The notes under the pieces are model-generated. The model was not told where the DNA came from and did no database searches. It saw nothing but the letters and a program-made list of their open reading frames with translations. This document shows positions 50,191-58,997 of a stretch of 64,000 nucleotides of DNA, one piece after another. Origin of the DNA: Pseudoalteromonas neustonica. Lineage in GTDB: Bacteria > Pseudomonadota > Gammaproteobacteria > Enterobacterales > Alteromonadaceae. Each line of letters begins with the position of its first letter. The first letter of the stretch is position 1. The position numbers and the translations under genes were made by a program. Location: NCBI RefSeq assembly GCF_001653135.1, contig NZ_BDDS01000020.1, positions 1 through 64,000 of the forward strand, given 5' to 3'.

Positions 50191-53070
50191 ATGAAAAAAA
50201 TTATTACCTTAAGTGCCATTGCGCTAGCTGTATTAAGTGGTTGTGGTACAACAACGACGCCAGTTCAACAGCAAACCTCTTTGTTATCAGACACGCTAGT
50301 TGTCAGCCCAAATGATAACCGTGAATATAAAACACTCAAGCTTGCTAACGAAATCGAAGTAATTTTAGTCTCTGATCCAAGTGCTGAAAAATCAGCTGCA
50401 GCATTAAGTGTAGGTGTTGGTTTATTGCATGATCCAATGAGTCAACAAGGTATGGCGCATTATCTAGAGCACATGCTGTTTTTAGGCACCGAGCGTTACC
50501 CTGATACAAAGGGTTATTCTGACTTTATGACCAAAAATGGTGGCGCGCACAACGCGTACACTTGGCTCGATATCACTAATTACATGTTTAAAGTAAATAA
50601 CGATGCCTACGATGAAGGACTTGATCGTTTTGCTGATTTTTTTAAATCACCAAAGCTTTACCCTGAGTATACAGACAAAGAGAAAAATGCCGTCAATGCA
50701 GAATGGTCAATGCGTCGTGAAATGGACTTTTTTGGACAGTTTAAACTTGCCCGTAAAATGATGGGCGATCACCCAGCAAACCGCTTTTTAATTGGTAACC
50801 TTGAAACATTAGGCGATAAAGAAGGCAGCTCACTGCATAAAGAAACCGTTGATTTTTACAATAAGTATTACTCTGCAAATATTATGAAAGTGGCGATGAT
50901 TTCGAATCTTCCACTTGCAGAAATGGAAGCGAAAGCACAAAAATATTTTGCTGATATTGAAGATAAAAAAATTGATAAACCCACTGTTACTAAAAAGTTA
51001 GACTTTGATAATGTTGGCGGAAAACGCGTACATTACGCACCAAATGAAGATGTGAAGCAGCTACAACTAGATTTTACAATTACAGATAATAGCGATGAAT
51101 TTGCTGTTAAACCAAACCGTTTTGTCGCTTACTTACTTAGCAACGAGATGCAAGGAAGCCCAGCACAAATTTTACGTGATAAGGGCTGGGTATCACAACT
51201 TTCTGCAAGTAGTTCACCGACACATTATGGTAACTATGGCATGCTTTCGGTTGATATTCAGCTGACTGATGAGGGCATGAAAAACCGCGAAACAATTGTC
51301 GCGACAATTATGCAATATATTGACTTGATCAAGCGTGAAGGGGTTGATAGTAAATACTTTAATGAGATCCGCACGTCGCTTAATAACGAATTTAAATTTT
51401 TAGAAAAAGGCGATGAATTTGGGTATGTTAGTAACTTAGCGGGCAGCATGCAAGATTACCCACTTAATCATGCTATTAATGCGCCATATCATTATGCACA
51501 GTTTGATGCAGATGCAATTAATGAAGTACTTGCACAATTAAATGCGCAAACACTGCGTATTTGGTACACCTCACAGCAAGAAAAAACGGACTCAAAACTG
51601 CATTTTTATGATGGTAAATACCGCATAGCAGACATTGGTGAAAGTGAAATTGCTAGCTGGAACAAACCAAGTGAATTTGCCTTAGCATTACCAACAGTTA
51701 ATCGTTTACTTCCTGAGAGTTTTGCAATTAAAACCACGCAATTTAGCGAGCAAAAACACCCAGAACTTACATACGATAAAAACGGTGTAAAAGTATGGCG
51801 TCAAGCGAGCCAAAACTTTGCAGAGCAACCAAAGGGCCTTGTAGAAGTTTATTTAAATACTCCTGATGCACTTGCGGATATTAAAGCGAAAGTGTTGTAT
51901 TCAGTATGGGCAGATTTATATAATCTTCAGCAAAGTAAACTCAGCACTGAAGCAGCTGTAGCCGGTATGAGTGTTGGCCTTGAAGACAGCAATGGCCTTA
52001 TTTTGTCAATGAGCGGCTTTACAGATAAACAAAATGTTTTACTTGCGCAGGCACTTGAAAGCATAGATGTAAAAGTAGCAGAGCAAGGTTTTGCTCAAGC
52101 ACTCGATCGCTACCAACGTGATTTACTCAATGCACAAAAGCAGTTCCCTTATTACCAAGCTTTTGGTGAATATTCAAAACTAGTACGCACTGGTAGTTTT
52201 GATACGGATGCATTGATCAAAACAGCCCAAACACTGACGATTGCTGATTTTGAAGAACTAAAAAATCAAACGTTTAGCCGCAATGAACTGCGTGTATTTA
52301 CTTTTGGTAACTACAATCAAGAAGATGTTGAAGCAATTGCAAAAGAGCTGACGGCAATATTACCGAAAGATCATAAGTCAACGTCATTTACGCGCAGTAA
52401 AGCGTGGTTACCGCAAGTAGGTGAAACTATCGTTTTACAAAAAGACATAGATGTGGCTGATGTTGCCATTATTGATATGACAGTTCACCCAATTGCAGGT
52501 TATAAGCAAAAGGCGCAAGCACAAGTATTGCAAGATCATTTTAGAACTATTGCCTTTGATAAGATGCGCACAGAAGAGCAGTTAGCCTATGCTGTTGGCG
52601 CACTTGCACGTTCAGTTGAAGATTACTCAGCAATAGGTTTGTTTATCCAAACCCCTGTTAAAGGGCCGAAAGAGATGCAAGCGCGTTTTGAAGCGTTTAA
52701 AAAACAGTACGCAGTGGAGCTTGAAGCCATGAGCGAAGAGACCTTTGCGCAGCTTAAAAATGCCACACTTGTCTCGTTAAAAGAGCAGCCTAAAAACCTT
52801 AGCGATGAGATGGGCCCGCTGATTGGTGATTGGTACCGTGAAAACTTTGATTTTAACTCAAAACAAAAGTTAATTTCAGAGGTCGAAAAGGTCACACTTG
52901 CTGATATTAAAGATTACTACAAACAAACCATGCTAAACCCGCAAGCTGCACGTTTAAATGTGCAATTACGTGGTAGTAAATTTGCAGATACTCCATTTGC
53001 CGATCTACGAAAACAAACACTGGTTACTGATTTAAAAGCGCACTTTAATGGTATTAAACTGCAAAAGTAA
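50191..53070 (+). CDS. M16-family lipoprotein metalloprotease (insulinase/protease III-like)
   Basis: This 959-residue protein starts at ATG 50191 with a lipoprotein signal (MKKIITLSAIALAVLSGC). Open frame continues upstream to 50080 but lacks signal character. The inverted zinc motif HYLEH is at about residues 90-94 (GMAHYLEHMLFLGTE), followed by the third ligand in NAVNAEWS. The length and the four-domain layout match insulinase/pitrilysin, a clamshell enzyme that degrades peptides. The second half lacks a zinc motif, as usual. It would act in the periplasm, tethered to a membrane. A strong terminator follows. Confidence 0.92.
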   Translation: MKKIITLSAIALAVLSGCGTTTTPVQQQTSLLSDTLVVSPNDNREYKTLKLANEIEVILVSDPSAEKSAAALSVGVGLLHDPMSQQGMAHYLEHMLFLGTERYPDTKGYSDFMTKNGGAHNAYTWLDITNYMFKVNNDAYDEGLDRFADFFKSPKLYPEYTDKEKNAVNAEWSMRREMDFFGQFKLARKMMGDHPANRFLIGNLETLGDKEGSSLHKETVDFYNKYYSANIMKVAMISNLPLAEMEAKAQKYFADIEDKKIDKPTVTKKLDFDNVGGKRVHYAPNEDVKQLQLDFTITDNSDEFAVKPNRFVAYLLSNEMQGSPAQILRDKGWVSQLSASSSPTHYGNYGMLSVDIQLTDEGMKNRETIVATIMQYIDLIKREGVDSKYFNEIRTSLNNEFKFLEKGDEFGYVSNLAGSMQDYPLNHAINAPYHYAQFDADAINEVLAQLNAQTLRIWYTSQQEKTDSKLHFYDGKYRIADIGESEIASWNKPSEFALALPTVNRLLPESFAIKTTQFSEQKHPELTYDKNGVKVWRQASQNFAEQPKGLVEVYLNTPDALADIKAKVLYSVWADLYNLQQSKLSTEAAVAGMSVGLEDSNGLILSMSGFTDKQNVLLAQALESIDVKVAEQGFAQALDRYQRDLLNAQKQFPYYQAFGEYSKLVRTGSFDTDALIKTAQTLTIADFEELKNQTFSRNELRVFTFGNYNQEDVEAIAKELTAILPKDHKSTSFTRSKAWLPQVGETIVLQKDIDVADVAIIDMTVHPIAGYKQKAQAQVLQDHFRTIAFDKMRTEEQLAYAVGALARSVEDYSAIGLFIQTPVKGPKEMQARFEAFKKQYAVELEAMSEETFAQLKNATLVSLKEQPKNLSDEMGPLIGDWYRENFDFNSKQKLISEVEKVTLADIKDYYKQTMLNPQAARLNVQLRGSKFADTPFADLRKQTLVTDLKAHFNGIKLQK

Positions 53071-53100
53071 CTAAGTAGTTTAAGCGTTAACTTACAATGA

Positions 53101-53126
53101 GCCCAAGCAATTGCTTGGGCTTTTTT
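53101..53126 (+). terminator. Rho-independent terminator of M16 protease gene
   Basis: GCCCAAGCAATTGCTTGGGC is a perfect 20-base palindrome (10-bp stem with a tight centre) followed by TTTTTT. It lies 31 bases after the stop codon. Confidence 0.92.
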
Positions 53127-53196
53127 GTAAAAAATAAAAAGTTGCGAACCTTTTACCAAGCTAAACCGTCTTGTAAAAAAGAGATAAAGGAATTGC

Positions 53197-53715
53197 ATGA
53201 ATTCGACGCAAATAACGCTTACTGTTATTAATGCACAGCAGGGCGATGAGCTAGCTTTTAACTCATTATGTAACTGTTTATACAAACCAAGCTTTCTCTT
53301 CGCGATGAAATTGAGCAAGCAGACGGATTTAGCAAAGGATATTACGCAAGAAGCGTGGGCTGTAGTGGCAAAAGATATTCGAAAACTAAAAGAGCCAAGT
53401 GTATTTAAAGCGTGGCTATTTAGAGTGGTGTATCACAAATTTATAGATACAACCCGACAAAGCAGGGGCTACGAAAGTTTTCAACCAGATAAGCATGAAC
53501 AAACAAGAGATATGACAAGTAGTAATGAGCAATCGATTGATTTACTCAAACTAATAAATAACCTGCCGGATAGTGAGCGGCACAGTATCTACTTATTTTA
53601 TCTAGAGCAAATGTCAATTAGTGACATCGCCTTAATAACGGATGTAGCGGTTGGGACAGTTAAGTCACGTTTGCATCGGGCAAGAGCTCAGTTGGCAGTA
53701 TGGTTAAATGAATAA
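53197..53715 (+). CDS. ECF-type RNA polymerase sigma factor
   Basis: This 172-residue sigma-70 family protein lacks regions 1 and 3, as ECF sigma factors do. Region 2 shows FAMKLSKQTDLAKDITQEAWAVVAKD and the core-binding FKAWLFRVVYHKFIDTTR. Region 4 is the helix-turn-helix near LPDSERHSIYLFYLEQMSISDIA with AVGTVKSRLHRARAQL. It would direct RNA polymerase to a stress- or envelope-related regulon. The stop is followed within 12 bases by a membrane protein gene that may be its anti-sigma partner. No zinc-binding anti-sigma motif is seen there, so the pairing is by position only. Confidence 0.93.
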   Translation: MNSTQITLTVINAQQGDELAFNSLCNCLYKPSFLFAMKLSKQTDLAKDITQEAWAVVAKDIRKLKEPSVFKAWLFRVVYHKFIDTTRQSRGYESFQPDKHEQTRDMTSSNEQSIDLLKLINNLPDSERHSIYLFYLEQMSISDIALITDVAVGTVKSRLHRARAQLAVWLNE

Positions 53716-53727
53716 TTGGAGAGAATG

Positions 53728-54111
53728 ATGATGAATTTTGATGAAAAAATTAAACATAGTTTGCAAGCAGAGCAACACAATTTAGAGTCTATTTTAGAGA
53801 GTGATCCAGGCTTATTTAAACAACTAATTGGTATATATAAGGGAAAAATGCGACTTTGGACTATTTTAGGGACGTTTTTCGCTTTTATATTCACTGCCAT
53901 TTTTATATTATCAGCTTATCAATTTTTTAACTCCGAGCAGCAATTGTTTTGGGCAGTGTGTTTTGTGAGTAGTTTAATGATGCAAATTGCAATAAAACTG
54001 TGGCTGTTTATGGAAATGAACCGACAATCGATAATGAAAGAAATCAAGCGAAGCGAGCTTGAAATTAGGCTAATTCTCAGTGAGCATTTTACCTCCAACA
54101 GTCAAACCTAA
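53728..54111 (+). CDS. Membrane protein downstream of ECF sigma (DUF6768-like)
   Basis: The protein has about 127 residues. The cytoplasmic N-terminus (MNFDEKIKHSLQAEQHNL, then GLFKQLIGIYKGKMR) is followed by two membrane helices (LWTILGTFFAFIFTAIFILSAY and FWAVCFVSSLMMQIAIKLWLFMEM) and a charged tail (KEIKRSELEIRLIL). This matches DUF6768-like proteins that often follow ECF sigma genes. It may hold the sigma factor at the membrane. Start: ATGs at 53725, 53728 and 53731 are in frame; GGAG at 53718-53721 fits 53728 best. It lies 24 bases before the broken hydrolase gene. Confidence 0.75.
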   Translation: MMNFDEKIKHSLQAEQHNLESILESDPGLFKQLIGIYKGKMRLWTILGTFFAFIFTAIFILSAYQFFNSEQQLFWAVCFVSSLMMQIAIKLWLFMEMNRQSIMKEIKRSELEIRLILSEHFTSNSQT

Positions 54112-54135
54112 GCTAAAATGTAAAAGGAAAATGCA

Positions 54136-54978
54136 ATGCAGTTAAGATCTCTAGGTGTTAATACTAATAGCTTCTTGTTACTGACTCTCTCTTTATTGTT
54201 TGCTGCAAATGTTAAAGCAGCATTTGTAAAAGTGGGAGAGTTTGAGTTGCAATATGAAATTGCAGGCAGTGGTAAGCAAATTGTGGTTTTAGAGGCAGGT
54301 GGTAGCGCAGGGCTAGATGATTGGAACTCGGTTTTTAGTTCCATAGCTGAACAAACTAAGGTTATTCGATACTCGCGTGTTGGTAATGGTAATTCAACTG
54401 CAATTAAACGGCATTTCACTTCAATGGATTATGCACAGCATCTGAGCGAATTCTTGTTGGCGCTGGATATTTAAGAGCCTATAGTATTGGCTGCACACTC
54501 TTATGGCGGCAGTGTTGCGCGAGAATTTGCCGCAAAATACCCACAGCAACTGAATGCTTTACTTATGCTCGATCCTTCTTCTGAGCACGATGTAGATATA
54601 CTGCGTGCCATAAATCTAGAACAGGGTAATAAAGAAATCGCACAAATAAAACTAAGTGATATGGCAAATGGTATGTCGAATCAATATTTAGATTTTTGGA
54701 GTAAACGGCCCTTACCAGACTATCCACAGATTAAAGATATACCTGTCACCGTTATTGCGTCAGTGCGCAAAATGGCTGAACCGAGTAATTTGTTTTTTAC
54801 AGACAAGGGCCGAATAATGTGGGGGGAGATATGGCAGAATTGGACTGCTGAATTTCCTCAAGGACGTAGTGTATTAACAGAAAAAAGCGGTCATTTTATT
54901 CAAAATGATGAACCTATGCTGGTGCTTCGAGAGTTAAAACGAGTAATGAAGATGTTGGATGAGAATAAGCAGCCATGA
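54136..54978 (+). pseudogene. Alpha/beta hydrolase interrupted by an in-frame TAA
   Basis: The frame from ATG 54136 has a signal peptide (ending VKAA), the early strands KIVVLEAGGSAGLDDW-like QIVVLEAGGSAGLDD, and ends at TAA 54472-54474 after LLALDI. The same frame carries on with no shift as EPIVLAAHSYGGSVAREF, which contains the nucleophile elbow HSYGGS, and later SGHFIQNDEP with the catalytic His. Without the stop it would be a normal exported hydrolase of about 280 residues. A single base change (for example AAA or CAA to TAA) explains it. The second part alone (from 54487) lacks the core strands and a signal. Likely a recent pseudogene, or a sequencing error. Confidence 0.85.
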
Positions 54979-55027
54979 TTTTAAAGCTATTGAAGTTTAA
55001 ATAGCGTTTAAATTTACAGGAATGACT

Positions 55028-55954
55028 ATGACTTATGTACTTTGGTTTTTGCCGCTATTGTTTTCTGCTTTTAGTTATAGCAATACATTTACTGATGGAT
55101 TGGCAAACGCCGCAAATGATAGAACACAACACAATGTACGTTACGATGGCGCATATCATCGAATTGCGTATCCAAATGGTGATGTTCCCGCCAATATTGG
55201 CGTGTGCACTGACGTGGTTATTCGTAGCTACCGTTCACTGGGGGTTGATTTACAACAATTAGTGCATGAAGACATGCGCGATAACTTTTCTTCTTATCCT
55301 TCAAAAAGAATATGGGCTTTGACTAAGCCCGATAGTAATATCGATCATCGCAGAGTGCCCAACTTACAAACTTTTTTTAAACGTCATGGCACTGTGCTGC
55401 CGATTACGAACAATGTTGAAAACTATAAAGCGGGTGATATTGTCACCTGGATCCTACCAGGTAACCTGCCGCATATCGGCATTGTGGTAAACACATACGC
55501 AGTAGATAATAAAACGCCTTTGATAGTGCATAATATCGGATCAGGGCCGCAGCGAGAAGACGTATTGTTTCGTTATAAGATCACCGGACATTACCGGTAT
55601 GAGCCCGTAGTTAATTCGATAGCAGGTATCTGGAAACATTCAGAAAAGCCCGCATGGCTAGAAATCACATTTGCAGCGGATGTAGGTGGAATTACAGTAA
55701 AGCGCCATGATGACAATTCGAACGCTGTTGGGTTAACAGTTATTAAGGATGTTATTGCAGCAGCTAAGCAAACCAATTTGTCTCAGGAGTTACAGTGGCA
55801 GGGAAAAATGTTTTCAGCACAGGTAAACGGCTACATTGATGTGAGTTTATTTTTAACTAATTCAACTACACTTGAAATCTATCAAAGTACAGACTTAGAT
55901 AAACAAGTAAATATACTTACGTTAACGAAAGAACATGATTTTTCGACTCTTTAA
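55028..55954 (+). CDS. DUF1287 domain exported protein
   Basis: This protein of about 308 residues starts at ATG 55028 (ACAGGA about 6 bases before; an ATG at 55022 is closer than usual). The signal peptide is MTYVLWFLPLLFSAFSYS. Residues 25-195 match DUF1287: YDGAYHRIAYPNGDVPANIGVCTDVVIRSYRSLGVDLQ, then DIVTWILPGNLPHIGIVV and HNIGSGPQREDVLF. The Cys, His and Asn pattern resembles NlpC/P60-type papain-like hydrolases, so a cell-wall amidase is conceivable. A C-terminal extension of about 110 residues follows, with no family I recognise. It precedes a DUF1801 gene by 10 bases. Confidence 0.82.
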   Translation: MTYVLWFLPLLFSAFSYSNTFTDGLANAANDRTQHNVRYDGAYHRIAYPNGDVPANIGVCTDVVIRSYRSLGVDLQQLVHEDMRDNFSSYPSKRIWALTKPDSNIDHRRVPNLQTFFKRHGTVLPITNNVENYKAGDIVTWILPGNLPHIGIVVNTYAVDNKTPLIVHNIGSGPQREDVLFRYKITGHYRYEPVVNSIAGIWKHSEKPAWLEITFAADVGGITVKRHDDNSNAVGLTVIKDVIAAAKQTNLSQELQWQGKMFSAQVNGYIDVSLFLTNSTTLEIYQSTDLDKQVNILTLTKEHDFSTL

Positions 55955-55964
55955 GGGTAGCTAA

Positions 55965-56369
55965 ATGCAAGATAGCGTTAAACAAAAATTTATGACGTAC
56001 CCTGAAAGTATCGCGGTTGTATTACATGAAATAAGAGACTTAATTTTTCAGGTAGCTGCGCAGGATGGTATTACTACTGTCGAGGAAACTTTAAAGTGGG
56101 GTGAGCCGAGTTATATCGCAAAAAGTGGTTCAACAATAAGATTCGATTATAAAGAAAAAGCGCCGCAGCAATTTTGTATTTATTTTAATTGTAAAACAAA
56201 ACTAATCGATACCTTTAAAGAGCTATATGGCGATACCTTTGTCTATCAAGGTAATCGTGCTTTGGTGTTTGAGCTAGAGCAAGCATTGCCGAACAAGGAA
56301 CTTGCGCATTGTTTGTCGTTGGCTTTGCGCTACAAAAAAATAAAGCACCTGCCAATGCTAGGTGCTTAA
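55965..56369 (+). CDS. DUF1801 (YdhG-like) protein
   Basis: This 134-residue protein matches DUF1801: an N-terminal helical part (YPESIAVVLHEIRDLIFQVA), ETLKWGEPSYIAKSGSTIRFDYKEKAPQQFCIYF and the end RYKKIKHLP. It has a small two-layer alpha/beta fold of unknown function. It starts at ATG 55965, 10 bases after the DUF1287 stop with GGGTAGC as ribosome site. The stem of its terminator is inside its own last codons, so the coding end doubles as terminator DNA. The cytoplasmic localisation is inferred from the lack of a signal. Confidence 0.85.
   Translation: MQDSVKQKFMTYPESIAVVLHEIRDLIFQVAAQDGITTVEETLKWGEPSYIAKSGSTIRFDYKEKAPQQFCIYFNCKTKLIDTFKELYGDTFVYQGNRALVFELEQALPNKELAHCLSLALRYKKIKHLPMLGA
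56343..56367. terminator. Terminator stem overlapping gene end
   Basis: AAGCACCT (56343-56350) pairs with AGGTGCTT (56360-56367), and the stop TAA with an AT-rich tail follows. The stem lies inside the last nine codons of the DUF1801 gene and may also serve the convergent gene that ends at 56402. Confidence 0.6.
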
Positions 56370-56401
56370 ATTTAATTTGAGTATTATAAGCAGTATAAAG
56401 T

Positions 56402-58582
56402 TTATTTAGTTCTTGCAGCGCGTGCAGCGTGGAGTTTTTTGTAGCTGTCAATTAAACGCTGATGACGCTCTAACCCTTCAAGTTGCATGTTGGTCGGTGT
56501 TAAACCGTAGAACAGCACATCGCCATTGATTGAACCTACCACGGCATCCATTACTTCTTGCCCAAACATGCGAGTGAAGCTATGAATGTAGTCTTCAATT
56601 TCTAGGTCTTCACCTAGTGCCACTTCGAGTGTGGCGTGCATTGCTTGATAAAATAACCCGCGCTCAACCGTGTTGTCGTTAAACTGTAAAAAGGTTTCAA
56701 CTAATTCCATCGTTGCTTCTAAATCACCTAATGCTAAATAAATAAGTAATTTAAGCTCTAGGATTGTTAGCTGGCCCCAAACTGTGTTTTCATCAAACTC
56801 AACACCAATTAGAGTGATAATATCTGTGTAGTTATCCAGCTGGCTTTCTTCAAGTCGCTCTACTAAATCGGCTAGTTGATCTTCATCTAAACTGTGCAGG
56901 TTTAAAATGTCTTCACGGTATTTAAGGGCTTTGTTGGTGTTATCCCAAATTAAGTCTTCTACAGGGTAAACTTCTGAATAATCAGGCACTAAAATACGAC
57001 ACGCGGTGCCAATATCTGAAAACTCCGCTATGTAGGCTTCTTTACCTAAGTCTTTCAAGATGCCGAACAGACTTGCAGTTTCTTCTTCGTTAGTGCCAGA
57101 AAAATCCCATTCAACAAAGTCATAATCATGTTTAGCACTGAAAAAACGCCATGAAATTTTACCGGTTGAGTCTATAAAGTGTTCAACAAAGTTTTCAGGC
57201 TCAGAGACGGCCATACTGTTAAAGGTAGGTTTTGGCACGTCATTTAAACCTTCAAAGCTGCGTCCTTGTAATAGCTCCGTTAAGCTGCGCTCAAGAGCGA
57301 CCTCAAAACTTGGGTGCGCGCCAAATGAGGCAAATACACCACCTGTTTTTGGGTTCATTAGGGTAACGCACATAACCGGAAATTGACCGCCTAACGAGGC
57401 ATCTTTAATTACTACAGGGAAACCTTGCTCTTCTAAGCCTTTAATACCGGCAACAATAGCTGGGTATTTAGCAAGTACTGCGTCTGGCACATCTGGTAAT
57501 ACGAGTTCTTGCTCAATAATTTGGCGTTTAACTGCACGTTCAAAAATCTCTGACAAGCACTGCACTTTAGCTTCGGCAAAGTTATTACCTGCGCTCATGC
57601 CATTACTTAAAAATAAGTTTTCAATTAAATTTGAAGGAAAGTACACAGTTTCGCCGTCAGATTGACGAACATACGGAATTGAGCAAATGCCGCGTTCAAC
57701 ATTACCTGAGTTAGTGTCGATAAGGTGTGAGCCACACAGTTCATCTTCAGGGTTATAAATACTCAGTGTATAGTCGTCTAAAATACCTTGTGGCAGTGAG
57801 TCATCATCAGTGAGCTTAAACCATTTTTCATTCGGGTAGTGCACAAACTCACTGTTGGCAATTTCTTCACCAAGAAATTGATCATTATAGAAAAAATTAC
57901 AGTTTAAGCGTTCAATAAATTCGCCTAGGGCTGAGCATAATGCGCTTTCTTTACTTGCGCCTTTACCATTGGTAAAACACATTGGCGACGCCGCATCACG
58001 GATATGCAATGACCATACATTTGGTACGATATTACGCCACGATGAGATTTCAATCTTCATGCCTAAGTCAGCTAAAATTGCGGTCATATCAGCAATGGTT
58101 TGCTCAAGCGGTAAATCTTTACCTAAAATAAAGGTGTTTTCGCTACCTTCAGGCTTTGCCATTAGCATGGCCTGTGCGTCATTATCTAAGCTCTCTACCG
58201 CGTCGATTTTAAATTCAGGCACAGTTTGAATAACGCGCTTAACTGTACAGCGATCTACTGAACGTAGGATACCGGTACGGTCTTTTTCAGAAATGCTTTC
58301 AGGCAGCTCTACTTGAATTTGGAAAATTTGGTTATAACGATCTTCAGGATCAACAATGTTGTTTTGCGCAACACGAATACCATCTGTCGAGATGTCACGG
58401 GCATTACAATACACTTTTATAAAGTACGCAGCACATAACGCAGATGATGCTAAAAAGTAGTCAAATGGACTTGGCGCAGAGCCATCGCCTTTATAACGAA
58501 TTGGTTGATCTGCGATCACAGAGAAATCGTCAAACTTGGCTTCTAGTCTGAGGTTGTCGAGAAAATTAACTTTAATTTCCAT
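56402..58582 (-). CDS. OsmC-YcaO fusion protein
   Basis: This 726-residue protein joins an OsmC-like domain (about 1-135, with SPFDYFLASSALCAAYFIKVYC and DRCTVKRVI) to a YcaO domain (about 150-560). The YcaO ATP site shows in FTNGKGASKESALCSALGEFIERL, SNGMSAGNNFAEAKVQCLSEIFERA and LTELLQGR. A helical C-terminal region (570-726) follows, TPR-like by its spacing. YcaO enzymes activate amide carbonyls with ATP; E. coli YcaO is linked to RimO-dependent ribosomal protein S12 modification. The OsmC part, a peroxidase-like thiol domain, is extra to the E. coli form. The product has no nearby precursor-peptide gene that I can see, so natural-product synthesis is not supported. Confidence 0.9.
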   Translation of the reverse strand: MEIKVNFLDNLRLEAKFDDFSVIADQPIRYKGDGSAPSPFDYFLASSALCAAYFIKVYCNARDISTDGIRVAQNNIVDPEDRYNQIFQIQVELPESISEKDRTGILRSVDRCTVKRVIQTVPEFKIDAVESLDNDAQAMLMAKPEGSENTFILGKDLPLEQTIADMTAILADLGMKIEISSWRNIVPNVWSLHIRDAASPMCFTNGKGASKESALCSALGEFIERLNCNFFYNDQFLGEEIANSEFVHYPNEKWFKLTDDDSLPQGILDDYTLSIYNPEDELCGSHLIDTNSGNVERGICSIPYVRQSDGETVYFPSNLIENLFLSNGMSAGNNFAEAKVQCLSEIFERAVKRQIIEQELVLPDVPDAVLAKYPAIVAGIKGLEEQGFPVVIKDASLGGQFPVMCVTLMNPKTGGVFASFGAHPSFEVALERSLTELLQGRSFEGLNDVPKPTFNSMAVSEPENFVEHFIDSTGKISWRFFSAKHDYDFVEWDFSGTNEEETASLFGILKDLGKEAYIAEFSDIGTACRILVPDYSEVYPVEDLIWDNTNKALKYREDILNLHSLDEDQLADLVERLEESQLDNYTDIITLIGVEFDENTVWGQLTILELKLLIYLALGDLEATMELVETFLQFNDNTVERGLFYQAMHATLEVALGEDLEIEDYIHSFTRMFGQEVMDAVVGSINGDVLFYGLTPTNMQLEGLERHQRLIDSYKKLHAARAARTK

Positions 58583-58997
58583 TAAATAGTTCCACTTAAA
58601 TGCGCACTGACAAGTAAGTTTAGCAAGGGCTAAAAAAATTACTTAGTGAGTGTATTAATTATATGGATGCAATTATCTGCTTTTTCAGCCCTTACATACA
58701 AGTAATAGTCTTGGCTTAGTTAAAATAAATCTCGTAGTGGTTGCACTTTGAGTAATTGATAGCGGGTATTCATATTTGTAGATGCCCCCCATTTTTATCA
58801 AAAATAGAAATTAAGATTGTTTTTACTGTGCACTTATAAAGCATTTTGCTCGTTATATTGATGTTATTTATGATGGAAAAAATAATATTTAATGCTTAAT
58901 TTAAAAATAATTTATTATAAATAATGAGCAAAATTTTCACGGTAAGCTAGTTTTATTACTGCATATTGCAAAATACTAATATCATAAGGTAACGCAA
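58583..58997. other. Divergent intergenic region, no gene seen
   Basis: It separates the OsmC-YcaO gene from the porin gene and probably carries both promoters. It is very AT-rich between 58790 and 58985, and I find no ORF, repeat or clear operator. Confidence 0.4.

Noticed and set aside
54487..54978. Independent gene downstream of the stop in the broken hydrolase
   Set aside because: It lacks the N-terminal core strands and signal peptide, and is in frame with the upstream half.
56402..58582. Thiazole/oxazole-modified peptide biosynthesis cluster around YcaO
   Set aside because: No precursor peptide, dehydrogenase or leader-peptidase gene lies nearby, and the OsmC-YcaO type is a housekeeping form in this group.
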